Positions 17,468 to 29,223 of a stretch of DNA of 43,924 bases are shown one piece after another (the first letter of the stretch is position 1; each line of letters starts with the position of its first letter). Source of the stretch: a bacterium (GTDB taxonomy: Bacteria > Verrucomicrobiota > Kiritimatiellia > RFP12 > UBA1067); the NCBI GenBank assembly GCA_025360845.1, contig JANYBJ010000325.1, positions 1 to 43,924 on the forward strand, in the 5' to 3' direction. The translations under genes were made by a program, and so were the position numbers. The notes below the pieces were generated by a model. It saw only the letters and a list, made by a program, of their open reading frames with translations. It had not been told where the DNA came from and did not search any database.

Positions 17468-17478
<11 letters not shown>
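17251..17478 (+). CDS. vapB: VapB-type antitoxin
   Basis: 75 residues from the ATG at 17251, preceded by GGAGG. An in-frame ATG further upstream lies over the promoter and is rejected. QNVTLRMDEELLIELRHRAVDARMSLS is the beta-strand plus first helix of a ribbon-helix-helix DNA-binding fold (only part of it is quoted as key motif: VTLRMDEELL). SAWITATLKTLA supplies the second helix. The C-terminal third (LHLGG-like FHLGGKRVSREALYE) is the expected toxin-wrapping tail. It overlaps the toxin gene by 11 bp, the usual coupling for this module. The module sits between two glycosidase genes and is read in the same direction. Confidence 0.85.
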
Positions 17479-21758
<4,280 letters not shown>

Positions 21759-21768
21759 CCCGGCGCGA

Positions 21769-23703
21769 TCAGAAAAAGATGATGTTGAGGACGAGGCAGA
21801 CGAGCAGCAGGGCAACGGCTTGGACGCCGGGCCGCATGTACCAGGGCTCGTTTGCCGAGGTGATCTTCGGTGTCAGCGAATAGACCAGGCCCGTCAGTTC
21901 CGCATCGGTCTTGGTCTGCTTCGTGGCCAGCGAAATCCCGGCGGTCAGGGCCAGGCAGGTTAGGAAGGCAAAGGAGGCCAGCCAGAAGTTCTGGGCCATC
22001 TCGCTGGGGAACGACTGGACCACGCCCAGGTAGCCGCCCTTCACGCCGGGGGCGTTCCCCGTCGCCAAGGTCAGGGCGTGGAAGGCGGCCGACGTCGTGG
22101 TGCCCAGCAGCAGGCCCAGGAAGGCGCCCGTCGCCGTGATGCGCTTCCAGAACATGCCGAGCAGGAAGGTCGCGAAGAGGGGCGCGTTGACAAAGCCGAA
22201 CACGAGCTGGATCACATCCATGGCGTTGTTGTAGAGGGCGGCGAAGTAGGCGCAGCCGATGCTGATCAGGATGCCGGCCACCGTGGCCGCCCGGCCCATC
22301 CACATGTAGTGGGCGTCGCCCTTGCCGCGCGCGATATACGCCTGGTAGAGGTCGTAGGTCCAGATGGTGTTGAACGCGGTGACGTTGCCGGCCATGCCGG
22401 ACATGAAGGAGGCCAGCAGCGCGGTCAGCGCCAAGCCGAGCAGCCCGGTCGGGCAGTACCGCTTGATCAGCGAAAGGATCACGCCGTCATAATCGTTCTC
22501 CGCCACGGCGTTCTGAACGCGGCTCTTGATTTCGGCGTCGCTCAGGCCGGGCGCGGCCTTGACAAGTTCGTCCACCTTGGCCGACATCATCTTCAGGCCG
22601 GCGGCCTTGGCGATCTCCCGTGCGGCGGCCTCGCCGGCCAGCCCGCTAGAAGCGGCTTTCTTCACGGCCGGAACGACCTTCTCGTAGGCGGATTCGGCGA
22701 TGGCTCTCGGAGGCAGGCGGTAGCCGTCCTTGCCCGTGAAGGCCAGGCCCGCCGCGATCATGCCGGGCAGGATCACCAGCGCGGGGATCAGCATTTTCGG
22801 AATGGCTCCGATCAGGGGCGTGCGGCGCGCGGCGCTCATGTCCTTGGCCGCCATGGCCCGCTGGACCACGAGGAAGTTGGTACACCAATAACCGAAGGCC
22901 AGCACGAAGCCGAGGCCGAACACCATGGCGAAGAGATCCACGCCCATCGGGTTTGCGGCCGCGCCGTTGAGCATCGGGTTCCAGACCCCCGTCCAGGCGT
23001 CCGGCTGGAAGGCCTTCTCGCCGACACCGATGGAGGCGGGGTTCTGGGCCACGCCGGCGAGCTTCTCCTTCAGCACGCTCCAGCCGCCGACGTCCTTGAG
23101 GCCCAGATAGACCACCGGCGAGAAGCCCAGCACGATCATGAAGAACTGCAGCACCTCCGTGTAGATCGCCGAGGTCAGGCCGCCCTTGAGCACATACACC
23201 AGCACCACGCCCGAGCAGACCCAGAGGCTCACGTGGTAGTTCCACCCGAGGAGCGCATGCAGCAGCTTGGCCAGGGCGTTCATCGAAATGCCCGAGGCGA
23301 AGACGGTCATCACGGCGAACGTGATGGAGTTCAGGCAGCGGACCCGGCCGTCGAAGCGCATGTTCAGGTATTCGGGCACCGAACGCGCCTTCGACCCGTA
23401 GTAGAACGGCATCATGAACACTGCCAGAAAGGTCATGGCGAGGATGGCGCCCATCCAGTAAAAGTGGCAGCTCATCATGCCGTACTTGGCGCCGCTGGCC
23501 GCCATGCCGACCAGTTCCAGCGCGCCCAGGTTCGCCGAGATGAAAGCCAGGCCTGTCACCCACGCGGGTATGGACCGGCCCGACAGGAAGAAGTCGCTGC
23601 TCGACTTCATCTGCTTGCGCAGGGCCTGGCCGATGCCCAGCACGGCCCCGACGTAAATCGCCATGATGCTGTAGTCCATCCATCCCAATGTCACGTTCGG
23701 CAT
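21769..23703 (-). CDS. Sodium:solute symporter (SSS family, SGLT-like)
   Basis: 644 residues, with about 13-14 membrane spans. The N-terminus (DYSIMAIYVGAVLGIG, then SSSDFFLSGRSIPAWVTGLAFISANLGALELVG) and the pattern ALTALLASFMSGMAGNVTAFNTIWTYDLY are typical of the family. It should import a sugar or sugar derivative with sodium. Between the segments near PGMIAAGLAF and YDGVILSLIKRYCP there is an extra soluble, alpha-helical, Lys/Ala-rich stretch of about 80 residues (about 335-415). This is longer than the usual loop. It is last in the minus-strand glycan cluster, separated from the GH31 gene by a MITE-like element. It is the only transporter in the window and so the likely uptake route for the released sugars. 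Confidence 0.92.
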   Translation of the reverse strand: MPNVTLGWMDYSIMAIYVGAVLGIGQALRKQMKSSSDFFLSGRSIPAWVTGLAFISANLGALELVGMAASGAKYGMMSCHFYWMGAILAMTFLAVFMMPFYYGSKARSVPEYLNMRFDGRVRCLNSITFAVMTVFASGISMNALAKLLHALLGWNYHVSLWVCSGVVLVYVLKGGLTSAIYTEVLQFFMIVLGFSPVVYLGLKDVGGWSVLKEKLAGVAQNPASIGVGEKAFQPDAWTGVWNPMLNGAAANPMGVDLFAMVFGLGFVLAFGYWCTNFLVVQRAMAAKDMSAARRTPLIGAIPKMLIPALVILPGMIAAGLAFTGKDGYRLPPRAIAESAYEKVVPAVKKAASSGLAGEAAAREIAKAAGLKMMSAKVDELVKAAPGLSDAEIKSRVQNAVAENDYDGVILSLIKRYCPTGLLGLALTALLASFMSGMAGNVTAFNTIWTYDLYQAYIARGKGDAHYMWMGRAATVAGILISIGCAYFAALYNNAMDVIQLVFGFVNAPLFATFLLGMFWKRITATGAFLGLLLGTTTSAAFHALTLATGNAPGVKGGYLGVVQSFPSEMAQNFWLASFAFLTCLALTAGISLATKQTKTDAELTGLVYSLTPKITSANEPWYMRPGVQAVALLLVCLVLNIIFF

Positions 23704-23807
23704 AGTCGCTCTCGTCTTTCCGGCCCGGTCATCGTTTGCAGGATTGACCAGCCCTTTTCAAATCATTGTTACTGTACACCAAACTCGGCCTTCCACGCCA
23801 CAGGCTG

Positions 23808-23960
23808 TTACTCATCCCAGCAATTCTAAATATGGCCAAGAAGCGCCTCACGGCGCCACTACAAACGTAAGAAAGCCTAGGGGAATCCGTTTGTAGTGTG
23901 CCCGTAAGGGCATTCTTCCATGGCAAGCAAAGCCATATTTAGAATTGCTGTCACTCATCC
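23808..23960. mobile_element. MITE-like element, copy B, with target-site duplication
   Basis: The element proper is 23818-23950 (133 bp), with perfect 19-bp terminal inverted repeats (CAGCAATTCTAAATATGGC and complement). Flanks TTACTCATCC (23808-23817) and TCACTCATCC (23951-23960) agree at 9 of 10 positions and look like a 10-bp target duplication. The right flank is the last codons and stop codon of the GH31 gene, so the element begins at the base after the stop. A 4-base GCTG also precedes the left flank, so the duplication might be counted as longer. There is no internal coding capacity; nested hairpins are as in copy A (143-267). Confidence 0.8.
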
Positions 23961-26788
23961 ACAAATACCGCCGAGATGACGGCGTTCGCCCCGCCTGTCT
24001 TGCTGACGGAAAAACGGACGTGGCCTTTGACCTCGTAGCGCAGGTACGCCCCGCCGTCGAACTTCTCAAGCCTGCGTGTGTCGTAGACCTCTTCGGTGCG
24101 CGGGTTCAAGGCCGTGACTTGGAGGGACCGCGCGCCTTTGCCGTCCCAGTCCAGAAAGTAGAGCGCAATCTTTTTTGGCTTGTCGCCTTTCACCCCGACA
24201 TCGACGTCAAACTCCGTCCCGAAGTTGCAGGCCGCAATGCGCTCCGCGCCTCCGGGCTTCTGAGGCGCGTTGGGCGTGGCCGCCTTGTCCGCCCACACGC
24301 ACGGACTGCCGCCCAGCCGGACGTACAAGCCCTGGGGCAGATGCGAACCGGCGCCGGCGAGGCTTTGCCCGCCGCCGCCGTAAACGCCGATCCAGTTGCC
24401 CTGGGTGGTGCGGTCTTCACCTTTGAAAGCCAGCGCGGCTTTCGCGTCGAAATCGTCCAGCGGATCAGGTGCCTGGTTGATGAAAAAACCATGCCCGGCA
24501 GAGGCCTGGGCCGGCGGCGCGGCAGGATCGCGCAGGATCTCGACCGTGATCGCGCGCCCGGCATCCGGAGCCTTCACCTGAACCATGAAACAGCCCGTCA
24601 GAGCGTCGGCGAAATATCCCCAGCCTTGAGGCGCGTCCGCCAGTTTCTCCACCGTCTTCGAGGGTTTCAAGTCGTGTCCATCCAACCGCACGGCCGACGG
24701 GAGGGACGGGCAGAGGACTTTGAGCAGTAGCGCGCGGGGCCCGGGATTGAAGCGGCCTTCCCTCGCGCTCACCGTGACGCGCACGGCGGCGTCCGTTTGC
24801 ACACAGCCGATCTGGGTCGTGCAGAAATCGCCGGCCTGATAGCTCCGGGTTTTGCCGTCATCTTCGTAGAGCGTGGTGCTGGACGTGTCTGCGGGATAGA
24901 CCAGCAGCGTCAGCGGGTCCATGGGTTTCTCGTCCATGTATCGCATCGTCGGCATCAGGGGGATGATGGCGCCGGCCTTGACGAAGATGGGATATTCATC
25001 GACGGGCGGTTGGAACGAACCGAGTTTGCAGGGGCCGGTGACTTCTTTTCCGCTGAAGAGATAATGCCACTTCCCTTCCGGCAGATACACAGTGCGGTAC
25101 GCGCTCTCGTATAAGGGCGCCATCAGCAGCCAGTCGCCGACCAGGATCTCGTCGCTGGCATAGGTCGCCGGATCATTCGGATAATCCAGCAGGAGCGCCC
25201 GCCAGCCGGGGACGCCCGTGGTATGTGACTGCCACGCCATGGTGTAGAAATACGGGATCAGACGGTAATGAAGATCGAGAAACTTGCGGAACACGCCCTG
25301 CACCTGCTCCGACCACTCCCACGGCCGATGACAGGGAGTCTGCTTGGGCAGCCATGCGTTGCATTGGCTGATGGGATTGAGGAAGTTCGCTTTCACTCCC
25401 GCAAGAAACGTCGCATCGGACTGGCCAGACAGCGCGGCACCCGCCATGTCATGGGTGGAGTGCGCAACGCCCGCCAGGCCGTTGCAGAGGTTCGCCAGCA
25501 CCGTGGCCCGGCAATAGGGCAGATCTCCCATCCACGGGTAGCCGAACCGCTGGCACCCGGCGTAGCCGCCGCGGGCGCAGAGAAAACCGCGGCGTGAATC
25601 CTGTGCCTCCGTGATCTCCGTCACCGCCTGGTAGAGGCTGAACTGGAAGCGGGGCGCCCACCCGTCGTCGGTCTCGTCGATCCAGAACCAGTCCACGCCG
25701 TTATCGAGCAGGCGGGTTTTGACCAGCGCCTTGAATTTGGCCCAGTCGGCATAAGGCGGGGTGCGCGGCTCGGGCTTGCTGTCCTGGAACGTGCCGGGCG
25801 AGCAGACATCGTAATAGAAGCCGAACAGGCCATTCAACGCGTGGATGCGTCGGCCGGTGGAGGCCACCGCCGCGATCTCCTCAGGCGTCTCGACGCGCTG
25901 GTCGGTGAAGGTGATGCAGGAGTCGATGGGGTAGCCGCGCTTCACCCATTCCGGGAACGCCTCCTCGGTGGTGATCGGCGTGCCCTGGACCAGATACTGG
26001 AACCCCAGAAGTTTTTTCGGCGGCATCGGCGGCTTGCCGGTGATGCCGGTGTACCGGTCGATCCTGCTCCTGAAATCCGCACCGCAGATGAAGAACAGGT
26101 CGAGCTGTCCCTGCTTCGCGGTGTTCTCGATAACGAACGGATCAGTCATGGAGAACCGCACGTTCTTGCTGTCCTCGTTATGGAAGAACAGGGCATAGCC
26201 GGCCGTGCTCATGAGAAAGGGCGCAGACCAGCCGTCGCCGTTCTTGTCCTCAAGGTTGACCGTTTCCCCGCGGCGGTCGAGGGTGGCGGCCGCTCCGCCC
26301 TGGTACTGGAGTCCGAAGAAATGCTCTGCGCGTCCGCAGGCGTCGCGTTTGAAGCAGGCTTTGATGTCTGTGTCAAGCGACTGCCCCGGCGGCAGGGAGG
26401 CCAACACCGTTGTTCCATCGGCTTTGAGGAACTGGATGCCGAACGGCTTCTTTCCGATGCTGACGTTCAGTTCGGCCGTACGGATGACCACACGGTCGGA
26501 CGCATCATCGACCTGCAGCGTCCGCGGCCCTTTGAACTGCGCCAGCCCCGGCTGGATCATGTAGGTGTCGGCCGCGTTGGTGTAGGAGAACTGGCCGTCG
26601 ACGGAGAGCCAGACCCGGACCACGCTGTCGTCCCAGACTTCGAACCGGACCGCGGGCACGCCGCACCGGACAGTGATATTGCGCCCATCCCGGACCACCC
26701 CCGTCACCTCACCGAGCGCCGCAGCCCGGACACTCGCGGCCGCTCCAATGACGACGGCAATAACTAATGAAACATAACGGCACTTCAT
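23951..26788 (-). CDS. GH31 family glycosidase with extra C-terminal beta module
   Basis: 945 residues with a Sec signal (MKCRYVSLVIAVVIGAAASVRA). The galactose-mutarotase-like N-domain (about 25-230) is followed by a barrel. The nucleophile motif is DWFWIDETDDG (D371), and the likely acid/base Asp lies in PWMGDLPYC. HSTHDMAG replaces the usual DIGG segment, so this is a divergent member. Later ILVGDWLLMAPLYE, YLPEGKWHYLFSGK and PIFVKAGAIIPL are characteristic GH31 sequences. Family activities are alpha-glucosidase or alpha-xylosidase; which one is not decided here. Residues about 765-945 form an added module (ALYFLDWDGKGARS, GAYLRYEVKGHVRFSV, GANAVISAVFVD) shared with the protein at 32380-35328. 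The leader GAAAAAGGAAC before the ATG also resembles that gene's leader. Confidence 0.88.
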   Translation of the reverse strand: MKCRYVSLVIAVVIGAAASVRAAALGEVTGVVRDGRNITVRCGVPAVRFEVWDDSVVRVWLSVDGQFSYTNAADTYMIQPGLAQFKGPRTLQVDDASDRVVIRTAELNVSIGKKPFGIQFLKADGTTVLASLPPGQSLDTDIKACFKRDACGRAEHFFGLQYQGGAAATLDRRGETVNLEDKNGDGWSAPFLMSTAGYALFFHNEDSKNVRFSMTDPFVIENTAKQGQLDLFFICGADFRSRIDRYTGITGKPPMPPKKLLGFQYLVQGTPITTEEAFPEWVKRGYPIDSCITFTDQRVETPEEIAAVASTGRRIHALNGLFGFYYDVCSPGTFQDSKPEPRTPPYADWAKFKALVKTRLLDNGVDWFWIDETDDGWAPRFQFSLYQAVTEITEAQDSRRGFLCARGGYAGCQRFGYPWMGDLPYCRATVLANLCNGLAGVAHSTHDMAGAALSGQSDATFLAGVKANFLNPISQCNAWLPKQTPCHRPWEWSEQVQGVFRKFLDLHYRLIPYFYTMAWQSHTTGVPGWRALLLDYPNDPATYASDEILVGDWLLMAPLYESAYRTVYLPEGKWHYLFSGKEVTGPCKLGSFQPPVDEYPIFVKAGAIIPLMPTMRYMDEKPMDPLTLLVYPADTSSTTLYEDDGKTRSYQAGDFCTTQIGCVQTDAAVRVTVSAREGRFNPGPRALLLKVLCPSLPSAVRLDGHDLKPSKTVEKLADAPQGWGYFADALTGCFMVQVKAPDAGRAITVEILRDPAAPPAQASAGHGFFINQAPDPLDDFDAKAALAFKGEDRTTQGNWIGVYGGGGQSLAGAGSHLPQGLYVRLGGSPCVWADKAATPNAPQKPGGAERIAACNFGTEFDVDVGVKGDKPKKIALYFLDWDGKGARSLQVTALNPRTEEVYDTRRLEKFDGGAYLRYEVKGHVRFSVSKTGGANAVISAVFVDE

Positions 26789-26835
26789 GACTACAGTTCC
26801 TTTTTCGAATTCACTTTCATTGCGTCACGGCTGGC

Positions 26836-27933
26836 TCAGGCACGGAAATTTTTGACCGCCTCGACATAGGCCTCGACGTTCGCCCACGGAACCTCGGGCT
26901 CCAGCATATGGGTCGGGCAGCAGAAGAGCCCGCCTTTCCCGCCGGCAAACGTCAGGTTGCGGCGCACCTCGTCGCGCACCTGCTGCGGCGTGCCGTAGGG
27001 CATGAGCTGCTGCGTGCCGATCGTGCCGCTGAACGAGAGGCGCTCACCGTACTTGGCATGCAGCTCCGCGAAGTCCATGCACTCGGGCTGCACGGGGTTC
27101 AGGATATCCACGCCCGCCTCGATCAGGTCGTCGATGAACGGCAGCACATAGCCGCAGGAGTGGTAGCTGATCAGGATGTCGGGCTTCGCCGCTTTCGCCG
27201 CCGCGATCACCCGCGCCAGGCGCGGCTTGAGCCAGGTGCGGTACATCTCGACCGACATCATGGCGGCGCTCTGCATACCGATGTCGTCGCCCAGCCCCAG
27301 AATGTCCACGCCCGCCTCGGCGAACTTTTTCGCGCGGTAGCAGGCGCGGTCCGTAATGGTGTCGAACAGGCAGGTCGCCATCGCCTCGTCGCACGCCATG
27401 TCCACAAAGAGATTCTCCATGCTGCGCAGATACCACGCCGTCTCCCAAATGGTGCATTCGGCCCAGACGAAGACCGCCAGCCCCTTGGCGTGGATCGCGT
27501 CCACTTCGGGTTTGAGATAGGAGAAGTCGAGGCGCTTGAAGTCCGGCCACGGATAGGCCTCCAGCTCCGCGACCGACGCGGCCCGCGCCAGCGGATGGTG
27601 CATGCGCGTCATGTGGTGCGCGCCGGGGCTCTCCTCGTGCGCCACGCCCCAGCCGTCGAACTTCACCCCGTGCGTGAAGCCGTCCGGATAAAACCGCCCC
27701 CAGTCGACCGTCTCCCGACCGGGAATGCGCCACACCTCATCGAAGTTCCACGCGAAGCCCGGGTCGTAGATGATCCGGTACGGCGCTCCGAAAAAAGCCA
27801 GATAGTCGCCGCCCGCTTCAGGATGCCGGCGCTCGAACTCCTTTTTCAGGGCCGGGCAGAAGTGCATGCCGACCGGCGCGACCGTGTAACCTTTGCGCCG
27901 GTACAAACTCAACAGATTCTCGCGTGGTGTCAT
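26836..27933 (-). CDS. URO-D-fold (uroporphyrinogen decarboxylase / MtaA-like) protein 1
   Basis: 365 residues from the ATG at 27933 (GGAGG about 11 bases upstream). A longer frame from 28005 overlaps the previous gene and is rejected. The single-domain TIM barrel matches the URO-D superfamily, which includes heme-pathway decarboxylases and zinc-dependent cobalamin:thiol methyltransferases. YHSCGYV gives an H258-x-C260 pair, as in the zinc site of the methyltransferase branch. The third ligand position (GGLFCCPTHMLEPEVPWANV) offers H342 where MtaA has Cys. This argues against heme synthesis and for a metal-dependent methyl-transfer-like role (inference). The start is 5 bases after the stop of the next URO-D-like gene, so the two are translated together. 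The substrate is unknown and no corrinoid protein is in the window. Confidence 0.8.
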   Translation of the reverse strand: MTPRENLLSLYRRKGYTVAPVGMHFCPALKKEFERRHPEAGGDYLAFFGAPYRIIYDPGFAWNFDEVWRIPGRETVDWGRFYPDGFTHGVKFDGWGVAHEESPGAHHMTRMHHPLARAASVAELEAYPWPDFKRLDFSYLKPEVDAIHAKGLAVFVWAECTIWETAWYLRSMENLFVDMACDEAMATCLFDTITDRACYRAKKFAEAGVDILGLGDDIGMQSAAMMSVEMYRTWLKPRLARVIAAAKAAKPDILISYHSCGYVLPFIDDLIEAGVDILNPVQPECMDFAELHAKYGERLSFSGTIGTQQLMPYGTPQQVRDEVRRNLTFAGGKGGLFCCPTHMLEPEVPWANVEAYVEAVKNFRA

Positions 27934-27938
27934 TTTCG

Positions 27939-29039
27939 TTACGTCCTCCATCTCATCAGCCGTTGCAGGATCGCGTCCTGCTCGGTCTCCTCGGCTGAGA
28001 TGCACAGAAAAATTCCTTCAGGCGCAACCTGCGCCATAAACGGCTCCAGCTCCTGCGGCTTCAGATCCACCACGACGGACTTGCCCGCCGCCTGAATACG
28101 TTGGATCAGCGGCACCCACTGCAGGATGGGCTCATCGTCGCCGACGCCTTGCGCCCATTGTATGGCCGTGATCCCCGGCTCGGACAGCAGGATGTCCAAA
28201 TGGTTCGCCACGCCCTTGCCGTCCATATGAAAGATCACCCGCTCAAGGCCAGCGATCTCCTCCCGCAGCGAGGGCAGGCAGAACTCCTCGAACTGCGGCG
28301 GCGAGATCATGCTCGCAAAGTCCGTCTGGGCGATATGACAGATCCCGTCGAACGGAATGCCCATCCACGAAACGGTCGGCAGCCCCTTGGCCCGGATGCG
28401 CTGGCTGAACTCGTTCAGCAGCGGCTGAAACGGCGGCAGGGACAGGGCCAGCAGACGCTTGACCCGCTCCGGTTCGAGCAGCAGGTCCAGGCACAGGCAC
28501 TCCGAGCCGCGCCAGGCTGCCACGCAGTCGATGCCGGGGCACCAGCTCGTGACCCCGACCAGCGCACGCCCCGCACATTTTTCCAACGCCAGGTCCGTCA
28601 GTTCCCGCAGCTTGCGCAGATACGGGTTGTCCGGATCGAACGCTGGCCGAGCCATTTGCCGGTCGTCCGTGAGGTCGTCGATGATCGGATGGCTCCAGGA
28701 GGTGATCTCGCCGAACTCCAGCTCGCAGCCGAAAAAGGCGGCGTAGATGTCCGGCCCGAGATTCGGCCAGTACACGGGAAAGCTCTCGGCCCGGAACGTG
28801 TGCCCGTCGATCTCCCGCAGAAAAGTATCCACCTGGTACTCGGCATCCAGCCACCGGTCTTTGAGCGATGCCCACCGGCGCGCGTCTTGGCCTTGCGCGC
28901 TCTCGTATTGCGCGTTGTGCTTGGAAAAACGCACGGGCACGCGGTCCAGCACCGCGCCGTGAAACCAGGCCTCCACCCGTTTCATCGCGTCTTCAAATCC
29001 CGGAATGCCCCTCAGTTCAATGGTTGTCTGCACTTGCAT
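27939..29039 (-). CDS. URO-D-fold protein 2
   Basis: 366 residues, almost the same length as its downstream neighbour but only distantly similar. It belongs to the URO-D superfamily by size and by the conserved C-terminal layout IFHMDGKGVANHLDILL followed by AIQWAQGVGDDEPILQW. The HxC zinc pair is replaced by H271-M-D273, so a thiol-type zinc methyltransferase mechanism is not supported. The active site may be metal-free or use a different metal. No signal peptide, so it is cytoplasmic. It is upstream in the operon of URO-D-fold protein 1 and downstream of the NPCBM-bearing glycosidase-like gene, with a hexamer-core repeat in between. Function not assigned. Confidence 0.75.
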   Translation of the reverse strand: MQVQTTIELRGIPGFEDAMKRVEAWFHGAVLDRVPVRFSKHNAQYESAQGQDARRWASLKDRWLDAEYQVDTFLREIDGHTFRAESFPVYWPNLGPDIYAAFFGCELEFGEITSWSHPIIDDLTDDRQMARPAFDPDNPYLRKLRELTDLALEKCAGRALVGVTSWCPGIDCVAAWRGSECLCLDLLLEPERVKRLLALSLPPFQPLLNEFSQRIRAKGLPTVSWMGIPFDGICHIAQTDFASMISPPQFEEFCLPSLREEIAGLERVIFHMDGKGVANHLDILLSEPGITAIQWAQGVGDDEPILQWVPLIQRIQAAGKSVVVDLKPQELEPFMAQVAPEGIFLCISAEETEQDAILQRLMRWRT

Positions 29040-29046
29040 TACCTAT

Positions 29047-29135
29047 ACCTTCAAGCGGATTACGATTAAGAGCACGATTAGGATTAAGAGGGGTCGGCAA
29101 CCTTCATACTCGTAATCCTAATCTTAATCGTTCAA
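29047..29135 (-). repeat. Hexamer-core dispersed repeat, copy 1
   Basis: Read on the minus strand, it begins TTGAACGATTAAGAT, has a core of GATTAA/GATTAC/GATTAG units in both orientations, and ends ATCGTAATCCGCTTGAAGGT. The same ends frame 41658-41788 (23 of 24 bases at the closing end). It lies in the 184-bp gap between the NPCBM-bearing gene and URO-D-fold gene 2. Confidence 0.7.
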
Positions 29136-29223
29136 TCAGTTACCTCTCTCGTTTGTTCGCGGTGCCGCCGTGCGGGGGACTCGTCCATACCTTCAGCGTT
29201 CGGCGTTGAGCGTTACTGAACCT

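Noticed and set aside
23729-23926. Short minus-strand frame between the symporter and GH31 genes
   Set aside because: Mostly a translation of the MITE-like element.
27934-28005. N-terminal extension of URO-D-fold protein 1
   Set aside because: It would overlap the end of the upstream gene; the ATG at 27933 has GGAGG and matches the family N-terminus.
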